A DNA stretch of 64,000 nt, from contig NC_062983.1 in NCBI RefSeq assembly GCF_023078275.1, positions 14,439,001 to 14,503,000 on the forward strand, given 5' to 3'. The notes under the pieces were generated by a model. It was not told the DNA's origin and searched no databases. It worked only from the letters and a program-made list of their open reading frames with translations. Shown one piece after another: positions 22,437 through 32,140 of this stretch (positions are counted from its first letter, which is position 1; each line of letters starts with the position of its first letter). The DNA is from Leguminivora glycinivorella (taxonomy: Eukaryota > Arthropoda > Insecta > Lepidoptera > Tortricidae). The position numbers and the translations under genes are program-made.

Positions 22437-22727
22437 TCGGCGATCTTCGGCCGCGTTCGGAGACGCTCGGCTAATGCCTGTCTCCGCATTCCCTATCCCG
22501 GGGCGTCCTTTTTGTGGGACCGGGGTCAGAAGTGCGGCGAGGGCACCGAGGATAGCTGCTTCTCTTCTTAGGTTTCTTCTGCTCCGGCCTAAGCCGGGCG
22601 GCTATATTTCGTATACTTATTGAAAAATAAGCTACGAAATTCGCTGTGATGTATATACGTCCGATCCACTGTCGCAACCGAATGCAATCCTACGAAATTC
22701 GCTGTGATGTATATACGTCCGATCCAC

Positions 22728-22824
22728 ATCAGAAGACATATCAGAAGACATTTTTCAAAGAAATTGAACTATCGATTAAGATCTGAAACTGTCTGTCTGA
22801 CACGTCAGAGAGAAATGTGTGCAA
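22728..22824 (-). other. Orphan copy of the bHLH gene leader between L1 and L2
   Basis: ATCAGAAGACAT occurs twice (22728-22739 and 22740-22751). The second copy continues as the start codon and leader of the array gene up to GTGTGCAA at 22817-22824. It lacks 6 bp present in copy B's leader and has other small changes. It is either a very long target duplication of L1 (about 90 bp) or a scar of recombination between two units. Confidence 0.7.
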
Positions 22825-23026
22825 GTTCTCGTGAATGTCAAGTCTCATCCCCCCTTCTGGGGGATGGAACTGCGCCTTTCCATCTTTTGTGAAGATTTTT
22901 GGCGGCTTGGTGTCGCCGCCCGTGACTACGGGCGGGTCATTAGTTGCCATCTAGGCTTGGCTTCTTTCTTCTATGGAGTGTCCGCCTGGTGGTGGAGCGG
23001 GTGATCCGCCTCCGGGTGGTGCTCCT

Positions 23027-25706
23027 TCAACTGCTGTCTTCTTTTTGGTCTTCCTTTATGGTCATCAGTGTTCTTGGTAGCTGTCGGATTCTTCTGCTGC
23101 TGCGGTCGTCCGGTGGGCGCGCGTGCAGGGGCGCTATGCCCTGTAGGTGTTGGTGGCACGAGTGGTCGGCGCGGTCGAACATTCGGTCGGTCAGGCTTCC
23201 GACGAAGTCGTCCAGTCTTTTCCACTTTAGGCCGGCTTGAATGGAGTCGTTTCGCACGTAGCGTGGGGCTCTGACGATGGTGCGTAGGGCCTGGTTCTCC
23301 TGCGCACGCAGTCTCTTTTTGTTGGTTTCGGAGACCATGGAGAACCATGCTGGAGCTGCGTACGTCAGGCGGGACCGGATGTATGTTTTATAGATCCCCA
23401 GCTTCGTGCGACGAGGGAGGCTGCTGGCTAGGACTGGACGCAGGAGAGTACGCGCCGTCTTGGCACGTTTCACCACGTCGTCCACATGCGGCTTCATGGT
23501 TAACTTCCTGTCGATGGTTATCCCCAGGTACTTGACTTGGGGGCTCCATTGGACTTCTTCTCCCAGGAGGCGGAGAGGTGGTGGTAGCTGAGTGGCACCG
23601 GTGATGATAGCTTGGGTCTTCCCCACGTTGACTGACATCCTCCATTTTGCCAGCCAAGGGGGAAGCGCATCTAGGGACCTCTGTAGTTTGACGGCAGCGT
23701 GGCGCGGGTTCATGGACGCGGTGTAGAGTGCCGCGTCATCCGCATACAGTCCCAGTTCTGTGTCGCCTGTGACTGGGAGATCGTCCGTGTATATGGAGTA
23801 GCACGTTGGAGAGAGGACACTGCCCTGTGGCACGCCCGCGAGGATCGTGCGCTCTCCTGAGGTGGCTGCTTCGACCTGGACATGGAACCGGCGGTTCGTC
23901 AGGAATGATGCCACCACTCTGACGATTTGCCGGGGTACTTGGGTCTTCGACAGCTTGTATAGCAACCCCTCGTGCCATACTCTGTCGAAGGCCTTTTCCA
24001 TGTCCAGGCAGACGGCTGCGGTGTGACGGCGCCTGTTCATGGTCTCCCCATGAAGTTGAGCACCCTGGTGAGCTGCAGTGTAGTGCTGTGGCCGCTTCGG
24101 AAGCCGAATTGTTCTGGCCTGATCTCCAGGTGTGGGAGGAGCTTGCCCAGAAGGAGTCGCTCAAACACCTTGGAGAGGGTGCTGAGCAGTGTGATGGGCC
24201 TGTAGTTCTCCGGTCTTCTTCTGTCCTTGTAGGGTTTCGGGATCATGATCACCCGGCCAAGTTTCCACTCGGACGGGTAGTGGCCCGAGCGCAGGATTCC
24301 GTTGATGAGGCCAGTCACCGCCACTATGGATCTTAGCGGCAGGTGACTTAGCGCTGCGTTCGGGATCTGGTCCGGGCCCGGGGCTTTCCTTGGGTTGCAG
24401 CGTCTTAGGAGGCGCTGCACTTGGCCAGGTGAGAAGTAGATCGGGTCCTCTTCTGGTGCTGGTGGCTGCTCTAGGAACCTCTCCAGGTGTTCCTCGACTT
24501 GTTGGTGGTGAGCTGGGTCTTGGCTGGGGTTGGGCCGGAACTGGTTTGCCAGGTGGTCCGCGAAGAGCTGGGCCCTGTCTTCCGCCTTGTACCTGGGCTG
24601 GCCTTGGGGGTCGGTGAGGGGGCGAACCGAGTCTCGCGTCGTGCCTAGTTGGCGGCAGAGGCGGTGGATGGAGGGGGTGTCTCCTTCCAGCGACGCGATG
24701 TGGTTCTCCCAACTCTCGGTGTCGTGGTTGAGCAGCTCTCTTTGGACCTTCCTGACTAGGTCGTTTAGTGCTGCCTTTGTAGTTGGACATCTGGTGATCT
24801 GCCATCTGCGTCTCAGCTCGTGCTTCTGCTTGATGATGTCCAGGATACGTTGCGGTAGGAGGGTGCGTCTCCCCCCGCTCTGGACCGTGGTGGAGGCTTC
24901 GCGAAGCGCGTCCTGGATGCAGGTGGTGATGGTGGTTGTTGCTGCCTCGACGCCCTCTGCTGTGGAAACTGCCATGATGCGGGTGTTCTTCTCCATGGTC
25001 GTCTGGTAAGTTTCCCAGCAGGTTCTCGTCTTTGGTCGCGTGGAGAGCACTTTGACCGGTAGCTCCTCCAGGGTTAGGAGAACCGGCCTGTGGTCGGATG
25101 GCAGGTCGACCAGCGCTTTCTGCTCCATGGTGGCGGAGATGTCCTTGTGGACCACGAAGTCGATGACGTCTGCCGTCCCGTACCGATCGTCGTAGTGGGT
25201 CGGCTCTTCGGGTCCTGCGACGTCAAAGTCGTGGGCCACGGCGGCGTTGTATATGGCCCGTCCCTCTGTAGACTGCCGCGTGGAGTTCCAGGCCGTGTGT
25301 CTGGCGTTCCAGTCCCCGCCATGAGGACCGGCATTGGGGGACTGAGTAGCTGCCGGATGTCCTGGATCAGGCGTCCGGTTTTTCCGACAGGGCGGTATAT
25401 GCTGTACATCCGAAGGTCGTGGCCCGAGACTCGGATGTCGACTCCTAGCGCTTGCAGGGAGTCGAGGGGCTGGAGTTCCACCGGCTGGTGGATGATGGAT
25501 CTTCGGATGATGATAGCCAGGCCTCGGTATGCTCTGCCGTCTGGGAGGGTGTACTCCTTCCTGTAGACGCAGTAGCCCGGGCACTTCAGGTTGGCGTCGG
25601 CGCGCAGGAGGGTTTCTTGTATCAGCATGACGTCGATGTTTTGTGATGCCAGGAATCGACGTAGCATGCCGATCTTGTGACGCAGCCCCTGCGCGTTCCA
25701 GTACAC
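23027..25706 (-). pseudogene. L2 ORF2: endonuclease and reverse transcriptase, frameshifted
   Basis: The start region (25706) reads Y-W-N-A-Q-G-L-R-H-K, an APE-type endonuclease opening. The first frame fails at the M-A-G-D-W-N motif (about 25320), the second runs 25584-24037, and the third runs 24040-23027. Motifs present across the frames are G-D-W-N-A-R-H, L-P-S-D-H-R-P, K-A-P-G-P-D, F-G-F-R-S-G-H-S-T, C-L-D-M-E-K-A-F-D, G-V-P-Q-G-S-V and catalytic Y-A-D-D. The C-terminal domain contains Q-G-I-A-P-L-H-A-R-P-P-D. It is near complete in content but needs two frame changes. Confidence 0.8.
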
Positions 25707-25719
25707 TATCCGCAGTTTA

Positions 25720-27561
25720 TTAAGCTCTGGGCTGCGGGTGTAAGGCGGCTGTCAGTGCCTGGGCGACTGCGGCGAGCTGCCCCACTAGGGCTGCCAGGTC
25801 CGGAGCGGCGACAGGCGTTGGTGCGTGTTGCGGTGCAAGTGTGGCTGGGGAGCCGGCGGTTGCTGCGGGCTGGGCTGGGGTGCCCTTCTTCTTCTTCTTC
25901 TTTTTCTTGGGGTTTTTCTTGGCCCTTGGCTGGTCTGGTTCCTCCTGAGTCCTCGGTCCGGGGGCCCCCCTTTTGGTGGGGGGGTTGGCCGGCGCCATCA
26001 GTGAAGCTGGCGCTGACTCTTCCACCGTGGGCTTGGGGATCGAGGCATTTGTGGTGGGCCCAGGTCGGCTCGGGGGTGGGGCTGAGATGGCAGCGCTCCC
26101 AGCCCTGGGGTTCTTGAGTTCCCTCTTGTAGACTGGACAGTTTTTGCTGTTGGCCGGGTGGGGGCCCCTGCAGTTTTTGCAAGTGCCCTTCTCCGACCTC
26201 GGGCGTGTGCAGTCCTTGGCATAGTGTGGCTCGGCGCATCGGACACAGGCGAGCTCCCTGTGACAGCCGTGGGATGAGTGGCGGAAGCCTTGGCAGCGGT
26301 GACATTGCTTGGGTCCCTTTTTCCCCTTCCAGGCCTCCACTTTTACTCCGTGTATGTGGAGGAGCTCGGTCACCCCGTAGATCGCTGGCGCGTGGTCCCG
26401 GGCGGGTCCCGCTAGTTGTATGAAGTATATACAACCAGAGCGGCCCGCTCTCGCGTTGATTTGTTTGGCGTATTCCACGGGGTGGCCCTTCTTCTCCAGG
26501 GCTTGCGTGATGTCTTGTATCGGGGTCTTGACGGGGAGACCCCTGATCGCCACCTTGAGTCTCTTCTCGTCCTCCAGCCCGTAGACGTGGAAGAGGGGCA
26601 CGGTGACGGCGGGGGGCTCTCCTTTTTCCTTGGCTTCTTTATTTTTATTGATGGCTTCTTCCTGTATGGTTTTCAGGTGGCTGTCAACCAGGCGGTACTC
26701 CTTCTCCGACGCTGGTTCGAACCGCACACCTTCTCCCATGGGTTTGGAGATGGGGGATTCCCCGAGCTTCGCCGCGATGTCCTCCAGGACCCTCGGCCAG
26801 TCAGGTAAGATTTCGGCGACGATGGGTGGGTACTTTGGTTTGTTTATATTTTTTTCTACCCTCTCATCGTCGCCGCAAGGCTGCGCTACACTATTGCTCT
26901 TTTTAGTGTTGTTTATGTTTTTTTTTGGTTGCTGTATTTTTTCTTTGTTAGGGGCAGCCTTGCTGCCGAGGGTCTCGAGTCCATCGCTTGCGGGACCGGG
27001 GCCTAAAGGGGAGGCCGCGGCGGTCGCGAAGCTGCGGGCTGAAGTGCTGGCGTCCGCTGTCTCGGGGCGGGCCTGCTGGCGGGCACGGAGTCGTGGGTCG
27101 GTCGGCGGCGATATGTTCTTGCAGGACCTTTTTAGATCCTGCTTGGCTGTGGGGCTGCCGTGCAGCTTCCTTTTCCCTGATGGGGACGAGAAGAAGTCCT
27201 GCGCCTGGAGCTCGTCGAGGATGCGGCGCAGCGGTTCGTCATCGGGCTTCAGCTCTGTGGTTTCCCCGAGAGAGTAGGCCTGGAGTCTCAGGTACGCGCC
27301 CATCCATTTAAAAAATGGGTACGGCATGTAACCCGCCTCCGCCAGTTTCGTTATTAGCTCACGGGTGTGCGCTAACAACTCGCTGGGCGAGGCCTCTCCG
27401 GGGATCGGAGAGAGCGGGCGGCTGGAGAGGGCCGCAGCTGTGGTGGTGTCGGTGGCGTTGGCCAGGTTGCTGATGAGGGCGGCGATCTCGTCTTCAACGG
27501 CGGCGCCAGTAGAGCTGTTGGCGTCGTCGTCCTTGGTCGGGGCGGATGCATCGGCAGGGCA
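25720..27561 (-). CDS. L2 ORF1: gag-like protein with PRE_C2HC domain and zinc knuckles
   Basis: One uninterrupted frame of about 610 residues. The frame opens at a GTG (27579) inside the neighbouring element's end, so the true N-terminus is missing. Residues 1-250 are low complexity. Residues about 340-400 form a PRE_C2HC-type domain (K-V-A-I-R-G-L-P, then C-I-Y-F-I-Q-L-A-G). Three zinc knuckles follow at about 426-440, 445-457 and 467-481 (C-H-R-C-Q-G-F-R-H, C-V-R-C-A, C-K-N-C-R). The C-terminus has a run of lysines and an Ala/Pro-rich tail. It is a nucleic-acid-binding partner of ORF2. The stop at about 25720 lies next to the start of ORF2, as in compact non-LTR elements. Confidence 0.8.
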   Translation of the reverse strand, partial: CPADASAPTKDDDANSSTGAAVEDEIAALISNLANATDTTTAAALSSRPLSPIPGEASPSELLAHTRELITKLAEAGYMPYPFFKWMGAYLRLQAYSLGETTELKPDDEPLRRILDELQAQDFFSSPSGKRKLHGSPTAKQDLKRSCKNISPPTDPRLRARQQARPETADASTSARSFATAAASPLGPGPASDGLETLGSKAAPNKEKIQQPKKNINNTKKSNSVAQPCGDDERVEKNINKPKYPPIVAEILPDWPRVLEDIAAKLGESPISKPMGEGVRFEPASEKEYRLVDSHLKTIQEEAINKNKEAKEKGEPPAVTVPLFHVYGLEDEKRLKVAIRGLPVKTPIQDITQALEKKGHPVEYAKQINARAGRSGCIYFIQLAGPARDHAPAIYGVTELLHIHGVKVEAWKGKKGPKQCHRCQGFRHSSHGCHRELACVRCAEPHYAKDCTRPRSEKGTCKNCRGPHPANSKNCPVYKRELKNPRAGSAAISAPPPSRPGPTTNASIPKPTVEESAPASLMAPANPPTKRGAPGPRTQEEPDQPRAKKNPKKKKKKKKGTPAQPAATAGSPATLAPQHAPTPVAAPDLAALVGQLAAVAQALTAALHPQPRA

Positions 27562-29444
27562 TGCGGGGTCATCTAGCACTCCTCCCTTTGAAGAGGGAGG
27601 TGCGAGGAGGCCATCTCAGGGCGAGGCCCTCTTTGGCTGAATCTGGCGCTGGCTGTGACAACAGCCAGGTCTTTTCTTCCCCCGAGTTAATCGGGGTGCT
27701 GGTGCGCGGCGTGTGCCCGGGGGGGCTGCGCTGCGCGGGGCGGGGGGGGACTGACGCTCCTGCTCCATCTCCTCCCTGGTTTCCAGTGGGCTCGCTGGGG
27801 TCGCTGTGGGACGACGGGACTCCGTGTCCGTCGTCCGGGGTTGCCTGCACCGTCGGGGGCAGGCTGAAGCTCCGGTTGTCCTTTAGGGGCTGCGTTTGTC
27901 GTTGGTTGGTGGCGGTTTTCCAGTCTCGCCACTTTCCCTACGTGTCGGCTCCGATGGGGCCGACGGGGGTGAGTCCGTGTGTCCGGCGGGCGCGCGTGGA
28001 GCGGCGCGATGCTCTGCCGGTGATGGGTGAGTCGCAATGACATCTGTCGCGCGGGGGCGGGGGGTGGGTAGTTGAGAAAATAGTTTTCTCCTCTACCCTC
28101 CCGCCCGCTGAGGCGGTGCTGACGCTGCTGGAATGCGGCGACAGGTGCGGCTGGGGTTGTTGACCCCAGGCTGGGCGCTCTCGGGTTGGCTGCTGCGTTG
28201 CGGGGGCCCTTTTTGGGGCCTGCGGTCGGCTGCGGCTGGATGTCCGGGGTTGTTCCTGGCTCGATCGCGGAAGAGGCGCGACCGGGGCCGGGTGCATCTG
28301 CGGCCGGTGGCCCCTGGGCGGGGGCCGCTGGCGGCGCCGGAGTGTCGACGGGGTCCCCGGAAGGACACGGGGTCCCCGCGTTCTGCTGCGGCGCTTGGTG
28401 TTGTATGTCCGGTGGTGTCACGCTCGCGTCCCTCTCGCGAGCGGATGTTGTCTGGTCCGGTGTCGCGGTCCCCGGGTGAGGGGGCCGCGGGAGGCTTCTC
28501 GATGCCCGGAGGCGCGCGCGCGCGGGGGCGGGCGCCCTCGGAGGCTGGGGCTTCTTCTTGTAGATGGTCTTCAACGGGTCGTAGCTGAGGAGTAGTCGGC
28601 GTAACTCCTCATGCATTGGTCGACTTTCTCCCCTCCGATAAACACCTATAAGCCACGTTCTGGCTTTCATCCATGCCGCACAGCCTGGCGGCATGGACCC
28701 AACTTTACACGTTCGCTTGGCAGTTTCCTGCTTAGCTTGCGCGGGCGGTCGGGGTGGGTGCGGGAGGGGGCGACTGTCGGCTGTAACTCCTTCCTTGGAT
28801 GATTGTGTTGTCCTGTTCAGCCACGCCGAGAGGTATGAAAACCCCGGCGCGGGCTGGGCTTCTTCTGCGCGCTTGATGGCTGCTGCATCGATTTCCGGTA
28901 GTGGTCCCTGTTGCATGGTTCTTTCCAACCACGCCGAGAGGTATGAGCCTCCCGGCGCGGGCCCGGCTTTACACGCGCGCTCCGCAGTGAAATAATCAAT
29001 TTCATGCTTTGCACGCGCGGGCGGTCGGGCTAAAAGCTCCCGCGATGGGGACACGGCGGTAGGCCGCGGCCGGGGGGGGCCGGCGGCTGCATCTTTTTCT
29101 TGTGTAGGTAGATGCCCGTACTCGGTTTCCAAAGTACCCACCCTACCCGCGGGGGCGGGGGGGCTCCTCGGAACACTTCGGGGCATGTCGGCTATGGTCG
29201 TGCGACGCTCTTCGGCATCGGCTTACACCAGTCCCCGCATTCCCTATCCCGGGGCGTCCGTTTGATGGGACCGGGACTAGGAACACGGCGAGGGCGGGCA
29301 CCGACGCCGATGCTGCTCTTGCCAGGAACTCTGCTCCGGCTTACGCCGGGCCGCTTGGTTCACCTACTTATTTGTTAACAAATAAAAGGCAAACGCGCGA
29401 GGGAGATGTAGACGTCCGAGCACTGTGACGATAGCTGCGAATCC
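27562..29444 (-). mobile_element. Internally deleted Jockey-clade element (third lineage)
   Basis: The element has a full 5' end (GGATTCGCAGC at 29444, then a CAGT...TCGGACGT internal-promoter-like block), a 5' UTR similar to L1 and P1, a gag-like N-terminal region, then a short piece of the ORF2 C-terminus (I-A-P-L-H-A-R-P-P-D near 28010). It ends in a 3' UTR ending GGAGGAGTGCTAGATGACC. The endonuclease and RT are missing, so it could move only with enzymes supplied by a relative. It is inserted in the RT of fragment L3 and joined to L2 at its 3' end. Confidence 0.7.
27687..29186 (-). CDS. Chimeric 499-residue ORF of the deleted element
   Basis: One open frame spans the internal deletion. 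The N-terminal half has two copies of a motif around S-Y-L-S-A-W-L-x-R-T and is Pro/Ala/Arg-rich. No PRE_C2HC domain or zinc knuckle is left. Residues near S-I-A-P-L-H-A-R-P-P-D derive from an ORF2 C-terminus, and the last part is basic, Pro-rich 3' UTR translation. High GC favours chance open frames, so expression is unproven. It may be only the fossil of an RT-deleted element that stayed open. Confidence 0.4.
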   Translation of the reverse strand: MPRSVPRSPPAPAGRVGTLETEYGHLPTQEKDAAAGPPRPRPTAVSPSRELLARPPARAKHEIDYFTAERACKAGPAPGGSYLSAWLERTMQQGPLPEIDAAAIKRAEEAQPAPGFSYLSAWLNRTTQSSKEGVTADSRPLPHPPRPPAQAKQETAKRTCKVGSMPPGCAAWMKARTWLIGVYRRGESRPMHEELRRLLLSYDPLKTIYKKKPQPPRAPAPARARLRASRSLPRPPHPGTATPDQTTSARERDASVTPPDIQHQAPQQNAGTPCPSGDPVDTPAPPAAPAQGPPAADAPGPGRASSAIEPGTTPDIQPQPTAGPKKGPRNAAANPRAPSLGSTTPAAPVAAFQQRQHRLSGREGRGENYFLNYPPPAPARQMSLRLTHHRQSIAPLHARPPDTRTHPRRPHRSRHVGKVARLENRHQPTTNAAPKGQPELQPAPDGAGNPGRRTRSPVVPQRPQRAHWKPGRRWSRSVSPPPPRAAQPPRAHAAHQHPD

Positions 29445-30637
29445 TGCTTCATTGTTAATCCTCGGTCTATTGTGACTCCTAGATACTTGGTGGTGTGAGT
29501 CCACTCCACGCTCTGTCCTTGGAGTTTTAGTGGCGGCGGGTGCCGGGCCGTCCCTGTGAGGATGGCCTGTGTCTTGCTGACGTTCACTGAGAGCCGCCAT
29601 TTGGTCAGCCACTCTGGGAGGACGTCAAGTTGGCGTTGGATTTTCCTTGCGGCGTGTGCGGGTGTGATGGACGATGCGTAGTAGGCCGCGTCGTCCGCAA
29701 ACAGGCCCAACTTGACGTCTCCGACCACCGGGATGTCGTCAGTGAACCATGCGTAGCAGGCGGGGGACAGGCAGCTTCCCTGTGGAACTCCCGCGAGGAT
29801 GGGGCGTGCCGAAGATGTGGCTTCTTCGACTGCCACCTGGAATCGCCTGCCGGTGAGGAAGGAGCTGATGACACGTATTACTTGACGTGGGGCTGTAGAC
29901 GTTGACAGTTTGGCAATCAGGCCTTCGTGCCAGACCCTGTCAAACGCCTTTTCCATGTCCAGGAACACTGCGACGACATGCTCCTTCTTTGCCATCTTTT
30001 CTGCCATATGTGATATGACTCTCGTCAGCTGGAGTGTGGTTGAGTGCTCCGACCTGAACCCAAACTGTTCAGGTCTTGGCGTTATGTGCGGCTGGAGTCT
30101 TCTCAGTAGGAGCCTTTCGAAGATCTTGGACAGGGTACAGAGCAGGGTTATAGGCCGGTAACTCTCCGGTCTCTTCCTGTCTTTCCCCGGTTTCGGCAGC
30201 ATTATTACCCGGCCCAGTTTCCAGGTTTCTGGGAAGTGCCCCGAGCGCATGATCCCATTGAACAGCCTCGTCACCGCCACTATGGTGTGCTGTGGCAGGT
30301 GACGGATCGCCATGTTCGGGATCGAATCGGCACCCGGGGCCTTCTTAGGGTTTGCTCTCCTGGTTTCGCGTCTGACTTGGCCGGGTGAGAAGAAGACTGG
30401 ATCTTCTCCGGGGTCCGGCGGTTGCTTGAAGTATCCTTCCAGTAGCTCTTCCACCTGCCTCGCATGGGTGTCGTCTACTGCAGGGTTTGGTTGGAACGTA
30501 TTCTCCAGATAGTCCGCGAATAGTTCTGCCCTCTCTTCGGCCTTATAGTGGATTTTCCCCCTCTCGTCCACTAGCGGTCTCACTGCTTCCTTGGTTTCTC
30601 CCAATTGCTTGCACAAGCGATGGATGGAAGGCAAGGC
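29445..30637 (-). mobile_element. L3: reverse transcriptase fragment of a lineage I element
   Basis: The minus strand encodes one open RT segment from S-I-H-R-L-C-K-Q-L to G-L-T-M-K-Q, very like L1. It includes K-A-P-G-A-D-S-I-P, F-L-D-M-E-K-A-F-D-R-V-W-H, G-V-P-Q-G-S and F-A-D-D. Its 5' side is cut at 30637, directly before GTGTGCAAG of a bHLH-gene promoter. Its 3' side is cut by the deleted element's 5' end, and the missing C-terminus and 3' UTR do not reappear to the left. It is therefore part of a rearranged composite. Confidence 0.75.
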
Positions 30638-30886
30638 GTGTGCAAGTTTATGATTACGATTGTATTTATAGAAGCTATTTACCCCCACCACTCGTCCTCA
30701 TATAGCCACGCCCCTAACTCTCAAATGTTATACCTATTCGATTTTGGGCCAATTGACACCATCGCATATATGTGTTACCATAGAATATATAATACTACAA
30801 GTACAGAAGGCCCACTGCTTTGATGTTCACGAAATGCCGCCTTTTTAAATGCCTACAAAATCTAACAAAGAAACGAGCCGCACGTG
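30638..30886 (-). promoter_or_regulatory. Orphan bHLH promoter region cut off from copy B
   Basis: Starting at GTGTGCAAG, the sequence contains the TATAAATA-like box and, at 30881-30886, the CACGTG E-box of an array promoter. The gene it should drive is interrupted by the retrotransposon cluster from 17,375 to 30,637. Confidence 0.5.
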
Positions 30887-31018
30887 CGCAGCGTCGGACG
30901 ATAGGGTTGCCTATTGATTAAAACGAATTAATACTCGGATAAAAATAAATATACTATTATATTCAAGTCTTGGGTAGATAGGTACTTTCTAGATATATAT
31001 ACAGTACCTATCTATTAT

Positions 31019-31191
31019 TTATTTATTTATTTATTATTCAAATAAGTTACACAGCATAACAGTAAAACCAAAGCACTGTGAAACTAAAAAATAAAAACAA
31101 TAGGTATAGCACATAAAACAGTAAAAATCAGACAAAAAAAAAACAATATTCTATTTAGGCGACGACGTAACAGCGTGGCTCCGTTGCGTCG
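31019..31191 (-). mobile_element. 173-bp LINE-tail insertion, marker of some array units
   Basis: The segment is flanked by TATTAT on both sides, begins with (TTTA)n on the plus strand and is absent from the same point in the A-B, C, P1-P2, E-F and F-G units. It looks like a 5'-truncated LINE 3' end on the minus strand. An identical copy lies at 50836-51008. Confidence 0.65.
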
Positions 31192-31542
31192 TATTATATT
31201 ATTGTTTAAGTCCCAACATCACAAGCCTTATTGAAATTTTCCGTGGGACTTAATCAATAGTAAGTCTGTGTAAGATTGTCCTATTTTATTCGTGATATCC
31301 ATTTAACTAAGCTTTATTAGCCATTCCACACGCGGACATCGCATATGAACCTTAAGAAAGACTCGCGACATAAAGTAACAATAGAAATTGCGAACGTGCG
31401 TTCCGCGGGAACGCGCGCCACTCCTGATTACTTGTACTTGTAGCGCGACGATAGAATCGCGGAAGTGAGCCGCCCCTGGTGTTACAGAAATACAGGCTAA
31501 TCCCACTATCATAAAAAAAGTTACTGAACTTATTAGTTTTAT

Positions 31543-32140
31543 GGCGAAGGTTAGGCCATTAGGGTATTGTAGTAAAACTCCAGGTTGTATGTACAGAAGG
31601 GAATGAATTTTTATTTACAAAACGCTTGTTTATATACAATTTTGAATCAAGAGAGAAAGAGATAATATTTACATGAAAGAAAGAGATAGAAAAGGGTATC
31701 CCGCGCATGCGCGCAGGGAACGGTGCGCCGGCGCGCCAGTGGCGCCTCTGCGCATGCGTGACAGATCGCGGGTCGCGAATAAAATAAAACCGATTGACCT
31801 CCGGGCGCGAATCCTTTTCGCCGCCGGCTGCCGTGGAGTGCGCATCGCGTCGTCGCGCGCCGTGCCTCGCTCCGCTGCGTGTTTCTCCGCTGAAGATGAA
31901 GACACGACGAGGATGCTGCAGGCTCCGATGAATGTCTTGTCCTTGTCAGGACGATGATAAACTGTCCTTTTCAGGGCAATCCAAAAAATGCTCTTCTCAG
32001 AGCAACTTCAAAACTGTTCTTCTCAGAGCAAACTTCAATGTTTCACAATCGATAACTAACATCACTGTTCTTGTCAGAACAGTACTGTTTCAAGGACTGC
32101 ACTACACATGTCAATCTATGTATATTATGTGTATCCCCAC
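31543..32140. mobile_element. Ins598: unclassified insertion with 8-bp target duplication
   Basis: The 598 bp are flanked by AGTTTTAT (31535-31542 and 32141-32148), and the A-B unit has a single uninterrupted AGTTTTAT at the same place. The left half has a CpG-rich part with GCGCATGCGCGC and the GCGCGAATCCT target site used by P1, P2 and P3. The right part (about 31934-32095) has a series of short hairpins of the type TGTTCTTGTCAGAACA. No terminal inverted repeats or protein frame are evident. The duplication length fits hAT or P-like transposons, but the class is open. Confidence 0.6.

Larger units (their letters stand above)
17375..22727 (-). mobile_element. L1: full-length Jockey-clade non-LTR retrotransposon (lineage I), decayed
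   Basis: This minus-strand element has a 5' UTR, a gag-like ORF1 with CCHC knuckles, an ORF2 with endonuclease and reverse transcriptase, and a 3' UTR ending GAGGAGTGCAAGATGAC. RT motifs of the F-L-D-M-E-K-A-F-D-R-V-W-H and F-A-D-D type, plus the G-D-W-N-A-K-H endonuclease motif, place it in the Jockey clade. The 5' end carries a 58-bp repeat (22632-22689) followed by a second, 38-bp partial copy (22690-22727). The 3' end abuts GTGTGCAA (17364-17371) of copy B's leader. On the other side lies a second copy of the leader (22740-22824). Both ORFs contain frame breaks. Confidence 0.8.
22825..27561 (-). mobile_element. L2: 5'-truncated Jockey-clade element (lineage II)
   Basis: The element starts on the left at its 3' UTR, directly after GTGTGCAAG, and runs to the N-terminal region of ORF1, where it joins the 3' end of the deleted element at about 27562. 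Its 3' UTR (GGGATGGAA... then ATTCACGAGAA) resembles that of P3 and differs from L1/P1/P2, so it is a separate lineage. Its RT uses Y-A-D-D rather than F-A-D-D. The 5' UTR is missing. Confidence 0.75.

Noticed and set aside
17375..30637. TRAS/SART telomeric or R1 rDNA retrotransposon cluster
   Set aside because: The RT and endonuclease motifs fit the Jockey clade better. No TTAGG telomeric repeats or rDNA flank the elements.
31934..32095. CRISPR-like array from regularly spaced short palindromes
   Set aside because: The units vary in sequence and spacing, lie in a eukaryotic insertion and there are no associated cas genes.
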